DNA of 55,450 bases from CBDCWT01 sp965223305 (GTDB lineage: Bacteria; Planctomycetota; Planctomycetia; Pirellulales; Pirellulaceae): contig CBDCWT010000023.1 of assembly GCA_965223305.1 (NCBI GenBank), forward strand, positions 1-55,450, written 5' to 3'. The notes below the pieces were generated by a model. It saw nothing but the letters and a program-made list of their open reading frames with translations. It searched no databases and was not told the DNA's origin. Made by a program: the position numbers and the translations under genes. Below are positions 38,708 to 47,343 of this stretch, piece by piece. How positions within the stretch are numbered: position 1 is the stretch's first letter; every line of letters starts with the position of its first letter.

Positions 38708-39615
38708 TGGTGTAGAAGCAGGTCTTTAAGCATACTGGGCGCTTTGTGGCGCAGCCAGCGTTCCGGTGCTTAAACCGACTGAGGCGATGAAAAACTAAGT
38801 TGTCAACTTCTGTTTCCTTCCCGCCAGCAGTAGGTCGTGCAGCTATTACGCTGTATGCAGTCCGTACGCTGTATGCAGTCCGCCAAACTCTGGCGAGTTC
38901 GGCTACGGTGGCGAGTCGGCTACGCTCCCAATCAGCCGCTGGGCGTTAGCCCACGGTTCTCTAGCGAAACGGACGCGTAGCGTCTGCGGAGGGTTTCCCC
39001 TCTCCGGCCCTCCGGGCCGACTCTCCCCGAGGGGAGAGTGAAGAAAAAGGTAGGCCGGAACAAGCGGCGGGGGAGCTGTGGCTTCACACTCCGCGAGCGC
39101 CGCGCTGTTCCGGCGACGCAACGCATCAAACCGGTGTTGCCGGAACAGCGCGGCGTGGGAAATCGTAAGAACAGGGATGGCTGCTGGCGCCGCTTGTTCC
39201 GGCCTACCGCTCTGCTGCGTGGCGTGCTGTGGCAGTCCGCCAAACTCTGGCGAGTTCGGCTACGGTGAAAATCAGCCGCTGGGCGTTAGCCGGCGTTAGC
39301 CCACGGTTCCCCAGCGAAACCGACGCGGTAGCGTCCGGGGAGGGCTCCCCCCCTCTCCGGCCCGTTGGGCCGACTCTCTCCGAGGCGAGAGTGAAGAAAG
39401 GCAGAATAGGAAAGGCGGAGTCACGTATTGAGCTGCACGACGCCTCTAACCTCGCTCCCTCCCGCGTAAATGCTAGTGAGCTGCTGGCTGCTTGCTGCTC
39501 GGCCGGGGTTTATTTTCGGGTTTGAGCGGACAAAAGGATTGTGTCACTTGCCAGACTTGGTACGATCGAGTCGTTGGAGTTTCTGTTTTCATAGTAAAGA
39601 GAGAGGACGGTTGTC
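38708..39615. repeat. 908-base gene-free region with direct and nested inverted repeats
   Basis: No convincing gene. A ~170-base imperfect direct repeat occurs at 38875-39046 and 39232-39399 (both start GCAGTCCGCCAAACTCTGGC and end near GAGAGTGAAGAAA). Between them is a nested palindrome: outer arms 39051-39068 and 39189-39206 (18 bp, perfect), inner arms 39098-39114 and 39139-39155 (17 bp, perfect). Within the first direct copy CTCTCCCC-GA-GGGGAGAG (39021-39038) is a perfect stem. ORFs here are translations of repeats. Upstream of the next gene, TTGTGT and TACGAT spaced by 16 bases (39539-39566) is a weak promoter candidate. Confidence 0.7.
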
Positions 39616-40194
39616 ATGGTCCTTGACAAGTTGCGGACTGGGGCATTGGTGCTGACTGTTTTGATGGGGGGCTTTTGCTGCGTGGCCGACGCCGCCTTCA
39701 TCGAACTTTCCCCTGGTGACATGCCTGCCTGGGACGCGAACTTGCTTTTCCTCGGATACGGGGCAGAAGAGGGATTCAACAACGACACGGTGCGGAGCGT
39801 CGCAGAGATGGCTGACTCATCTGGGTTCGTGAGAATCGGTAAGAGCCCGGCGAGATCGGATTTTGTGTACACGGGTCTAGGCGGTGTCGAAGGAACTTGG
39901 GAATACACTGCCAGCGACTACGCGGTCGAGTATTTGGCCGTCAGAGCCGGCAACAAGCAGCGATTTGCGTTGTTCGAGCTAAAAGACACACACAACGGAA
40001 GCTCGGGATTGTGGAGCACTGAGAACCTGACGGACAAAAAGGGAGCTCAGCCAGATCTTCTTCACTTGAGCTTTTACGGTCGAAGGACGCTCCATAGCCC
40101 TGAGCCTGGGACAACTGCCGCTTTGGCGAGCCTAGCCCTTGTCGGTCTCTGTGCCTATGTCCGGCGTCGACGGCGACATCGCTCTCCCGCGTAG
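39616..40194 (+). CDS. PEP-CTERM sorting domain protein
   Basis: 192 residues. N-terminal signal peptide (TGALVLTVLMGGFCCVADAA), an unassigned beta-rich middle (AFIELSPGDMPAWDANLLFLG to LLHLSFYGRR), and a classic C-terminal sorting tail: SPEPGTTAALASLALVGLCAYV followed by RRRRR. PEP-CTERM proteins are exported and processed by an exosortase, which is not encoded here, and often function in extracellular polysaccharide or biofilm matrix. The gene stands alone: a repeat-rich gap precedes it and a 375-base gap follows. The middle domain is not recognised. Confidence 0.85.
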   Translation: MVLDKLRTGALVLTVLMGGFCCVADAAFIELSPGDMPAWDANLLFLGYGAEEGFNNDTVRSVAEMADSSGFVRIGKSPARSDFVYTGLGGVEGTWEYTASDYAVEYLAVRAGNKQRFALFELKDTHNGSSGLWSTENLTDKKGAQPDLLHLSFYGRRTLHSPEPGTTAALASLALVGLCAYVRRRRRHRSPA

Positions 40195-40569
40195 GCTTGG
40201 TCCGGCTCACTCTTGCAGTGATAAACCGTTCGGCGCGAGAACGCCGGCCGGCGGACAACGACGTTTCACGCCGCGCGCCGGACGACTGTCTGGCCACCCC
40301 GATCCCACCTGTTTCCGCTCGTTGCGTTCCTCGCGTTCGGAGTGGGCTGCGCCCGCTTCGGAGTTCACCGGCCAACGAAATAGGGTCGGACGTGGTGACT
40401 GTCCCTGTCCACAAAAGAAGTCTTCCTTGCGCCTTGCGGAGGCCATCTCCAAACCGGATGATTCACGAAGCTGGATGGTGGGTGATTCGTCATGGAGGTC
40501 GCGGGCAGCAGATCGCTCGTGCATCATCGAAAGTCACACACAACTTCTCGAGCAGTTCAGAGGACAGCC
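40195..40569. other. 375-base gap without a recognisable gene
   Basis: GC-rich sequence between the PEP-CTERM gene and the hydrolase. Open frames here are short and lack protein-like character. GAGGACAGCC just before 40570 is a plausible ribosome binding site for the hydrolase. I see no clear terminator or repeat. Confidence 0.5.
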
Positions 40570-41433
40570 ATGAGAACCGCATTTACTTTCTTGCTGCTTA
40601 TTCCCGCCGCGCAGGCGCAGCAGCTTGCATCCAACATTCCATACGCCGATTCCGCTCACGAGCGCCAAGTCTTGGACATCTACACGCCAGACGGCGCCAA
40701 GCAGCTTCCGGTTGTATTCTGGATTCACGGTGGCGGCTGGCAGACAGGAGACAAGACGAGCGTTCAGGTCAAGCCGAGCTTCTTCACTGCACGTGGTTAT
40801 GTCTTCGTCTCGACCAACTATCGCCTTCTGCCCCATGTCGAGATGGGTGTCCTAATTCGAGACGTCGCCGCTTCCCTTGGCTGGGTGCACAAGAACATCG
40901 CCGAGCATGGAGGCGATCCGCAGCAGATTTTCGTGATGGGACATTCCGCCGGCGCACAGCTGGCAGCGCTGCTCTGTATCGACCATCGCTATTTGAAGGC
41001 GGAAGGAGTCCCAGTCGGCGCCCTCAAGGGATGTGTGCCGGTCGACGGGGACACCTACGACATTCCAGCCATCATCACGACTGCTGAAATCCGTCAGACC
41101 GTGCACGGCTTGCCGCTGCCGAAGATCGGTCACCGCGGCAAGTTTGGCAACGATCCCGAGAAGCACATCGACTTTTCTGCTGTGACGCATGTGACAAAAG
41201 ACAAGGGCATCCCGCCATTTCTGATTCTCTATGTGGCTGGGCACCCGGACGTCACCGCGCAGGCACGTCGCCTGACCGCCGTGCTCCAAGAATCCGAAGT
41301 TCCGGTCACCGTGTTTGGCGCGCGGGGGACGACCCATAGCAAGCTCAACGCCGATCTCGGCCTGCCCGATGATCCAGCGACCAAGGAGCTGGTCAAGTTT
41401 CTGGGACCGTTGACGGGGGCAGGGGGCGGCTAG
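40570..41433 (+). CDS. secreted alpha/beta hydrolase (esterase/lipase-like)
   Basis: 287 residues from the ATG at 40570, which gives a signal peptide (MRTAFTFLLLIPAAQA); the longer frame from 40492 adds an unlikely leader. Motifs: HGGGW (oxyanion hole, VVFWIHGGGWQTGD), STNYRLLPH, GHSAGAQLAALL with the nucleophile Ser, DGDTYDI, and a C-terminal GARGTTHSKLNADLG where the His is the likely catalytic base. This matches BD-FAE/carboxylesterase-type hydrolases, often planctomycete esterases that deacylate polysaccharides. The substrate is not indicated. The gene ends 15 bases before a MITE-like element and converges with a membrane-protein gene. Confidence 0.88.
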   Translation: MRTAFTFLLLIPAAQAQQLASNIPYADSAHERQVLDIYTPDGAKQLPVVFWIHGGGWQTGDKTSVQVKPSFFTARGYVFVSTNYRLLPHVEMGVLIRDVAASLGWVHKNIAEHGGDPQQIFVMGHSAGAQLAALLCIDHRYLKAEGVPVGALKGCVPVDGDTYDIPAIITTAEIRQTVHGLPLPKIGHRGKFGNDPEKHIDFSAVTHVTKDKGIPPFLILYVAGHPDVTAQARRLTAVLQESEVPVTVFGARGTTHSKLNADLGLPDDPATKELVKFLGPLTGAGGG

Positions 41434-41448
41434 CTTGGACCGGCCTAA

Positions 41449-41621
41449 CCCGGATTATTCATGAGCGATCTGCTGCGAGGTCGTAAGTCCATCCGTGCTT
41501 CGTCATGCTTCACAATTCTCCCTCGACGTATTGCTTCAATACGCCTGCGGAAGAATTGCTCGCCTTCCTTGCCACGAACGTACTTACAGCCTCTCGCGAC
41601 GATCTTCATGAATAATCCGGG
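41449..41621. mobile_element. MITE-like element, copy 1 (173 bp)
   Basis: Ends CCCGGATTATTCATGA and TCATGAATAATCCGGG are perfect 16-bp inverted repeats, with weaker complementarity further in. CTAA flanks both sides (41445-41448 and 41622-41625), a 4-bp target duplication. Inside, CGTATTG-CTT-CAATACG forms a hairpin. A copy about 96% identical lies at 47165-47338. There is no transposase. The end sequence and short duplication resemble IS1380-type elements from memory, so it may be mobilised by such an enzyme elsewhere. Confidence 0.85.
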
Positions 41622-42205
41622 CTAAGCCGCCAGGTGAGCGGGAAACCCGTCACGGCGCCAAGAATGATGCCAGCGACCGCCGGAGCGAGCATTCCATTGC
41701 GAAGAAGAACCATGGCTACACTGGAGTACTGGCCGGACATATCTGCAGGGATCGCCAAGCCCATGGCGCTCAGGCACCAGCCTACGGCGCTGGCAACCCA
41801 CCAATAACGCCAACCAGAGTGCGGTTCGAGAATTGGCTGCTGCAGAATGCCAGCTAATGCGCCCCCCGAAGCCAGCGCGAGCGCCCACCCGAGAATACCG
41901 AACGGCCTGCTCAGGTCGAAGGGAACTCCCCAAACGCTGCTGGCTACGGAGTACAGGCTCAAGGACGCTGCTAGCCCAATGACTGGGGCGATGGTCCACC
42001 AACCAGCTCGGTCCGCGAAACGCCGCAGCAACAGCCACTGCATACCCCCTACGCCGGCGCCAATGCCGACGCCGATCATGACGTTGCCCAGCAGGAAATG
42101 GCCGAGCAAGAAGCCAGCCAGATAGCCCAACGAGTAGCCGGCCGTACTCAAGACCAACCACTGGCAACAAAAGCGAACTCCTAAGTGTTGTCGCTGCTTG
42201 GTCAT
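41606..42205 (-). CDS. polytopic membrane protein of unknown function, stop codon provided by the MITE
   Basis: 199 residues from the ATG at 42205 (MTKQRQHLGVRFCCQWLVLS); the frame stays open to 42370, but that leader is not hydrophobic or protein-like. Five to six hydrophobic segments: LVLSTAGYSLGYLAGFLLGHFLLG, VMIGVGIGAGVGGMQWLLL, WWTIAPVIGLAASLSLYSVA, FGILGWALALASGGALAGIL, WWVASAVGWCLSAMGLAI and MLAPAVAGIILGAVTGFPL. No family was recognised. Its last codons (SPDYS and the TGA at 41606-41608) lie inside the MITE end, so the insertion replaced the original C-terminus. It is convergent with the hydrolase gene. Confidence 0.65.
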   Translation of the reverse strand: MTKQRQHLGVRFCCQWLVLSTAGYSLGYLAGFLLGHFLLGNVMIGVGIGAGVGGMQWLLLRRFADRAGWWTIAPVIGLAASLSLYSVASSVWGVPFDLSRPFGILGWALALASGGALAGILQQPILEPHSGWRYWWVASAVGWCLSAMGLAIPADMSGQYSSVAMVLLRNGMLAPAVAGIILGAVTGFPLTWRLSPDYS

Positions 42206-42774
42206 CTCTTGCCCCACTCCCTTCCACAGGTCGAGCGATCTAGGAACGAGAACGATTGCGCTGGGGGGCGAGCTTGGTGAACCGCCCTCTATCAATGATG
42301 GAGCCCATTTGGGGATTCGTGGTGCGCGCCTTCTCAAGATTTTTCTCAGAAGTTCGTTGCGAGAAGACACTGGTGAATCACTGGCAGCCGGGCACTCGTT
42401 GCTGCAGACCTATTACCTGTAGCAGCGTCTGCCCGCCCAGTCGACCTTCCTTCTTTGTTTTTGATCTACGAATCGAATTCCCGAATTCCAGCTATATTGA
42501 GATGTTCCTAGGGCTGTGAGCCACACGGACTTACGTCAAGACCTAAGGATTTCTGATACGGTGGGACGAGTGCCACCGTTCACCTTCTAATCCGAAGCTG
42601 ACCGAATCTTTCATATGTCCGCAAGATGGTGTTTGGAGCTCGCCGGAACCTGGCAGTCCCTTGACCGATGCGGGCCGGTGTTCGATGCGCCTGGGTCTTT
42701 GCAGCTGTCATTGCTACAATATTGGCCTCTGTAAATTCGCGACGCGGCGGTTGGTCCTCTTTCGAGTTCCCCCG
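42206..42774. other. 569-base intergenic region between divergent genes
   Basis: It separates the membrane-protein gene (minus) from the hybrid kinase gene (plus) and should carry both promoters. The minus-strand frame extends into it up to 42370 without convincing protein text. I see no repeat, RNA gene or clear promoter motif. Confidence 0.5.
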
Positions 42775-45195
42775 ATGTCCAACCAGGCACACCACGTTCT
42801 GAGCAAGACCGTATTACGTGTAGACGCTAGCGAACCATTCACTGATAAGTTGGACGAGATTCTGCGGAGGCGAGTATCTCACGTGGCCATCTTTGCAAAA
42901 GGGCGATGTCTCGGCGTTTCTAGTTTCAGCGATGCCATCTTGTCGTCGGACGATACAACGTTCGGAGATTTGGTTGAGGGTCAACGCTGCGTCAATGTCT
43001 CCGACGCGAAGTCGGTCGAGGAGCTTTGCCAGGCGTTTGCGGACCCAAGTGTTGAGGCTTTGGTTGTAGAAAATGAGCTGGGCGAATTCGCCGGCGTAGT
43101 GACTCGCCAAAGCTTGCTGGAAGCTCTGCTCAAAGAACGCAAGCTGACTGAAGAGTCGCCGCGTCAGTTTGACATGACGGAGCACAAACGGGCTGAATCT
43201 CTGCTGGCCGGAGAAAAGCGAATTCTGGAGATCATTTCAACATCGAGTTCTCAGGATGGTGGATTGACAGAACTGGCAGAGTTCGTCAAGACGCAGTCCA
43301 GTGGCGTCGCCTGTTCGATTCTGCTGATGGATGACAGTGGAACACGACTGCTGAGTGGTGCCTCGAACAATTTGCCTGACACTTTTGTCCGTGCAATCGA
43401 CAACATGGAAATCGGGCCGAATGCTGGCGCATGCGGAACCGCGGCCTTTCTGAATCAGACGGTGATTGTCTCCGATATCGCCACGGACCCGCTTTGCGAA
43501 GACATTCGCGAACTGGCGTTGAGGCACGACCTCCGCGCCTGCTGGTCGAGTCCCATCCATTCATCCTCTGGAAAGGTGCTGGGCACCATCGCGATCTACT
43601 TCCAGCACTCGCAATGCCCAGACGATTTCCACAAGGCTCTGATTGATCGGGCCGTTTATCTGGCGGCGATTGCGATCGAGCGTAAGCATGCCGAAGACGC
43701 GCTACGCGCCTCGGAAACCAGAAACCGCACGTTACTTGAAGGCTCTCCAGTCTGCACCAAGATCATCGACCTTGATTCCCGTTTGCGATACATGAGTACG
43801 GCGGGCCAAGACCAACTGAAGATCTGCGATATCGAACCGTTCTACGGGAGCACTTTTCCGCCGGAGTTGTATCCCGAGGCTTGGCGAGCGCCTGTCGCCG
43901 AACACCTGGAACGCGCCAAGGCAGGTGAAATCTCCAGCTTGGAATGTCCTGTGCTTGCCACGGACGGGAAGGAAGTGTGGTACGACACAACCTTCGTCCC
44001 AGCATTTGATGAAAACGGACACGTCCAGTACATCATTGTAACATCAGTAAACGTCACCGAGCGCCGGCAGGCCGAGGAAGAGGCTCGTCAACATAGGGAC
44101 GAGTTAGCACATGTGTCACGCGTTAGCACAATGGGTGAATTGGCAACGGGCATCGCTCATGAACTTAACCAGCCGCTCGCCGCGATTTCATCTTACAGCT
44201 TTGCCGCAAGATCCATCGTGGAGCAGTTCTCGTCAGGTATACCCGACCTGGAAGAGACTCTCGGCAAGCTGGAAGAACAGGCGATTCGGGCAGGTGACAT
44301 CGTACGGCGGCTACGGGACTATGTAGCGAAGGCCGAATCTGCGCGCGTCAGGGCCGATCTCAACACCCTTGTCCGAGACGTGGCGACGTTGGTTGAGCCG
44401 GACATCCGTATGGCCGGCACGATCTTGAAGTTGATCCTCGATGACTCAGCGCCAACCGTAATGGTTGACAAGATCCAGATCCAACAAGTCCTCGTGAATC
44501 TGATCCGGAATGCCATTGACGCGATGAGGGAGACGCCAGCTAGCCAACGTGAGATCACGATCTCGACCAGAGTTCTGCAAGACGGCCAAGCTGAAGTGAT
44601 CGTCAGCGATGCTGGCAACGGGCTTGCCCAGGACGATTTGGAACAGGTTTTCAATGCCTTCTTCTCGACAAAGCAAAAAGGCATGGGGATGGGATTGCCG
44701 ATCAGCCGATCGATTGTTGAAGCACATGGTGGGAAGCTGTGGGCGAAGTCGAACGCCGGTGCCGGCGCGACGTTTGGGTTTGCCATTCCCCAGGAGAACC
44801 GTGAGGAACCCGATCGAAACCCGATAGTATTCATCGTGGATGACGAAGCTGCGATGAGAGACTCGTTGAGCATGGTCGTGCAGGCTGCTGGGATCACGGT
44901 GAAGTGCTTCTCGTCCGCGGTCGAGTTCCTTGAAGTTGTCGAGCCGAATGCCATTTCGAACCCTGTTTGCCTCATCGCCGACGTCCAGATGCCGAATATC
45001 GACGGCATAGAACTGTTGGCGAAACTCAACACATTAGAAAAGAAACTTCCCGTCATCTTGATAACCGGACATGGCACACCAGCTCTTAAACAGAGAGCCG
45101 AAGAGCTTGGCGCAGTTGCCTTGCTCGAAAAGCCGTTTCGATCGGCGGAACTTCACGAGATCATCGCGGCGAGTCTAGAGCGAACCGTTGAATAG
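42775..45195 (+). CDS. hybrid sensor histidine kinase (CBS-GAF-PAS-HisKA-HATPase-REC)
   Basis: 806 residues from the ATG at 42775 (MSNQAHHVLSKTVLRVDASEP); upstream codons to 42661 look non-coding. An N-terminal CBS pair (~10-125: RRRVSHVAIFAKGRCLGV, EALVVENELGEFAGVVTRQSL). GAF ~160-305 (IGPNAGACGTAAFLNQTVIVSDIATDPL). PAS ~325-435. HisKA with His462 in ATGIAHELNQPLAAISSY. HATPase with NLIRNAIDAM, VSDAGNGLAQDDL and GMGMGLPISRSIVEAHGG. A C-terminal FixJ-type receiver (VFIVDDEAAMRDSL) with Asp736 in IADVQMPNIDG and EKPF. The kinase part is FixL/DctB-like. There is no transmembrane segment, so it is cytoplasmic. The receiver has no output domain, so it passes the signal on or acts as a sink. Confidence 0.93.
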   Translation: MSNQAHHVLSKTVLRVDASEPFTDKLDEILRRRVSHVAIFAKGRCLGVSSFSDAILSSDDTTFGDLVEGQRCVNVSDAKSVEELCQAFADPSVEALVVENELGEFAGVVTRQSLLEALLKERKLTEESPRQFDMTEHKRAESLLAGEKRILEIISTSSSQDGGLTELAEFVKTQSSGVACSILLMDDSGTRLLSGASNNLPDTFVRAIDNMEIGPNAGACGTAAFLNQTVIVSDIATDPLCEDIRELALRHDLRACWSSPIHSSSGKVLGTIAIYFQHSQCPDDFHKALIDRAVYLAAIAIERKHAEDALRASETRNRTLLEGSPVCTKIIDLDSRLRYMSTAGQDQLKICDIEPFYGSTFPPELYPEAWRAPVAEHLERAKAGEISSLECPVLATDGKEVWYDTTFVPAFDENGHVQYIIVTSVNVTERRQAEEEARQHRDELAHVSRVSTMGELATGIAHELNQPLAAISSYSFAARSIVEQFSSGIPDLEETLGKLEEQAIRAGDIVRRLRDYVAKAESARVRADLNTLVRDVATLVEPDIRMAGTILKLILDDSAPTVMVDKIQIQQVLVNLIRNAIDAMRETPASQREITISTRVLQDGQAEVIVSDAGNGLAQDDLEQVFNAFFSTKQKGMGMGLPISRSIVEAHGGKLWAKSNAGAGATFGFAIPQENREEPDRNPIVFIVDDEAAMRDSLSMVVQAAGITVKCFSSAVEFLEVVEPNAISNPVCLIADVQMPNIDGIELLAKLNTLEKKLPVILITGHGTPALKQRAEELGAVALLEKPFRSAELHEIIAASLERTVE

Positions 45196-45208
45196 GTTGT
45201 TAGCTTCT

Positions 45209-45232
45209 GCCTCTCTCAAAGCCAAGAGAGGC
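45209..45232 (+). terminator. stem-loop after the hybrid kinase gene
   Basis: GCCTCTCT (45209-45216) and AGAGAGGC (45225-45232) form a perfect 8-bp stem with an 8-base loop, 13 bases after the stop codon. There is no T-tract after it, so terminator activity is uncertain. Confidence 0.35.
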
Positions 45233-45338
45233 GCCCGCGAAGCGACTGCGGTCTGTCCCGTTTCCCGTGGGCGGGTGAGGGGTCGGCGTAGCTGGCGAGG
45301 CAACCGCCCCGAGGCTTGGTGATTTGGCTGGCGTGCTC

Positions 45339-46271
45339 ATGAACTCAAGCAGACTGCTTCTGCCGCTTTTCGTGACTCTCGTCGCGGCAGGGAGCCAGAC
45401 GGTGCTGTTTGCTCAGCGGTCTGTCGTGACGCGGACTTCTCTTTCGCAGGACCAAGCGGATAGCTCTCTCTCCTTCATCGACGCCCACGTGCACCTGAAC
45501 AACCCCGAGATGCAGCTGCGTCTCATGCACGAATATGGCAACCGGCGTGCGGTCGTCTTCTGGGGAAGGAACAGCGACAATCAGCAACTCGTTGCCTGGT
45601 CCCAGCAGTATCCAGGTAGGTTCATTCCATTCGCTTCAGTATCACCGGAGCGACGTAGCTATCGGAAGCACTGGGAGAACAACGACCCCCAGCTGCTCGA
45701 AGACCTTGAGATTCATTTGCAGCAAGGTCACTTTCACGGTATCGGAGAGATGTCAATCGTCCACTTCCCAAGCCGTGGCTTTCCTGAGGCTGATTACAGT
45801 CCACTTCACCCCCTGATGCAGGGTGTCATGAAACTGGCTGGCAAGTATGACGTGCCCGTCAACATCCACTGCGAGATCACCCGCATCGGGGAGTTTGAAG
45901 TGTTACTCAGGGCATATCCGGAAGTAACGGTCATCTGGGCGCACGGTGGGTACACACCTTTTTTTCTCGCGAAACGTATGCTTGCCGACCACTCGAATTT
46001 GGTCTACGAATTGAGCGCTCGGACCTGGAAGTTCCACCCTCGCTCGCCCGACTACACGATATTGAGCGACGGTGAACACGTCTGGCCACGCTGGTTGGAG
46101 CTGATTGAAGCTCATCCACGCCGTTTTCTGGTTGGCACGGATGCCAGTCACCACGATCTACAAAGAGACCGTGGAAAGGTCGCCAGTGTACGCAACCTGC
46201 TGGGGCAACTCAGCGATACGACGAGGCAACTGGTCGCTCACGAGAATCTGCGGCGGCTATTGAAGCTCTAG
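45339..46271 (+). CDS. secreted amidohydrolase family protein (Amidohydro_2-like)
   Basis: 310 residues from the ATG at 45339; an in-frame ATG at 45324 adds five residues. Signal peptide (LLLPLFVTLVAAGSQTVLFAQ). TIM-barrel metal-dependent hydrolase motifs: FIDAHVHLNNP (the H-x-H), GIGEMSIVHF, VPVNIHCEITRIGE (His for metal or substrate), VIWAHGGYTP (His) and FLVGTDASHH (the catalytic Asp). Amidohydro_2 members hydrolyse or decarboxylate small cyclic or aromatic compounds; the substrate here is not shown. Exported versions are common in planctomycetes and acidobacteria. Its 3' end overlaps the convergent phosphatase gene by 15 bases. Confidence 0.87.
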   Translation: MNSSRLLLPLFVTLVAAGSQTVLFAQRSVVTRTSLSQDQADSSLSFIDAHVHLNNPEMQLRLMHEYGNRRAVVFWGRNSDNQQLVAWSQQYPGRFIPFASVSPERRSYRKHWENNDPQLLEDLEIHLQQGHFHGIGEMSIVHFPSRGFPEADYSPLHPLMQGVMKLAGKYDVPVNIHCEITRIGEFEVLLRAYPEVTVIWAHGGYTPFFLAKRMLADHSNLVYELSARTWKFHPRSPDYTILSDGEHVWPRWLELIEAHPRRFLVGTDASHHDLQRDRGKVASVRNLLGQLSDTTRQLVAHENLRRLLKL

Positions 46272-47090
46272 CTGTGTATTGTCTTCCACGTTTCGGAGCA
46301 AGCGGAGCGGGGCTAGGAGGTTGTCCTTCCAACCTACGGTGCGGTCTGTCGCGCGGCATAGCAGCAAGGTCGCATCTTGCTCGGCGAGTTGGTTGGAATT
46401 CCAGCAGCTGAGACGATTCACAAGGGCGGCAAGAAGTTCCGAGGGCACTGTGGAATCGGTCTGTGCAACTTGTTCGAGCAGTCCATCGATGCCGAGCGTA
46501 CGTCGATCGCCGTCACGGCACTCGGCCAAAACGTTGCTGAAGCTAAGGACCATGTCACCATTCTCGAGCCGAGTTGAGAATTGTTGGTACTCATCTCGAT
46601 CGACCACGCCTAACGGCGTGTCACCGGTTTCCGCTGCTGCAGGCGTCGATTGTCTGAGCACTGACCACCCACCGGCTCTGGCCCGGTAGACCAGCGGTGA
46701 TGGATGTCCGGCGTTGCACATCGTGAAGGTCTTCGCGGGAGAGAAAAAAGTGCTGATCAGCGCCGTGGCAAAGCCGCCGCGATCAGCGGAAGCGCGTAAA
46801 CGGTCGTTCATTTGACGAATGAACTCCGCCTGCTTGATCGTATTCACGTTACGAACCATCAGGTTGCGGAGTTCTGAGGCGAGCTCGGCAAAGACCGGCC
46901 CGTGGCCACAGATGTCCGCTAACAGCATGCGTGTAATGCGCCCCGAGGCACACGACGAGAGGAAATGAACATCGGCGCCGTCAATCCTTGCACGGTCCTG
47001 AGACTGACTCCAGACCCACACGTCCAGGCCCGGCCTGGCGAAGCTTGTCTGCGTCGAACGGCTCCCGCCGCAAACCTCCATACAATTCAT
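46257..47090 (-). CDS. SpoIIE/RsbU-type PP2C protein phosphatase
   Basis: 277 residues from the ATG at 47090 (MNCMEVCGGSRSTQTSFARPGLDVWVW), a start common to planctomycete members; a GTG at 47159 would add 23 residues. DVHFLSSCASGRITRMLLADICGHGPVFAEL carries the metal-binding Asp and the D-x-x-G-H-G core; ATALISTFFSPAKTFTMCNAGHPSPLVYR and TPLGVVDRDEYQQFSTRLENGDMVLSFSN follow, as in the SpoIIE/PP2C fold. Such phosphatases usually reset anti-anti-sigma or partner-switching proteins; no partner is in the window. A MITE sits between its 5' end and the DUF1295 gene upstream. Confidence 0.85.
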   Translation of the reverse strand: MNCMEVCGGSRSTQTSFARPGLDVWVWSQSQDRARIDGADVHFLSSCASGRITRMLLADICGHGPVFAELASELRNLMVRNVNTIKQAEFIRQMNDRLRASADRGGFATALISTFFSPAKTFTMCNAGHPSPLVYRARAGGWSVLRQSTPAAAETGDTPLGVVDRDEYQQFSTRLENGDMVLSFSNVLAECRDGDRRTLGIDGLLEQVAQTDSTVPSELLAALVNRLSCWNSNQLAEQDATLLLCRATDRTVGWKDNLLAPLRLLRNVEDNTQLELQ

Positions 47091-47164
47091 CCCGCCCAAG
47101 GTCGCAGAGTAATCAGACACCGGTAGCTCACCTCTCGCATTCTGACTTGGCTGACACACTTGAC

Positions 47165-47338
47165 CCCGAATTATTCATGAGCGATCTGCTGCGAGGTCGT
47201 AAGTCCATCCTTGGCTTCGTCATGCTTCACAATTCTCCCTCGACGTATTGCTTCAATACGCCTGCGGAAGAACTGCTCGCCTTCCTTGCCACGAACGTAC
47301 TTACAACCTCTCGCGACGATCTTCATGAATAATCCGGG
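47165..47338. mobile_element. MITE-like element, copy 2 (174 bp)
   Basis: Ends CCCGAATTATTCATGA (one change from copy 1) and TCATGAATAATCCGGG. TTGAC flanks both sides (47160-47164 and 47339-47343), a 5-bp target duplication (or 4 bp plus one extra C). Same orientation and about 96% identity to the copy at 41449-41621, with the same internal hairpin. It directly abuts the stop codon of the DUF1295 gene (47344-47346). Confidence 0.87.
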
Positions 47339-47343
47339 TTGAC

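Noticed and set aside
47176..47332. ORF inside MITE copy 2 (MSDLLRGRKS...)
   Set aside because: The same region in copy 1 is frame-shifted by an indel, so there is no selection for protein.
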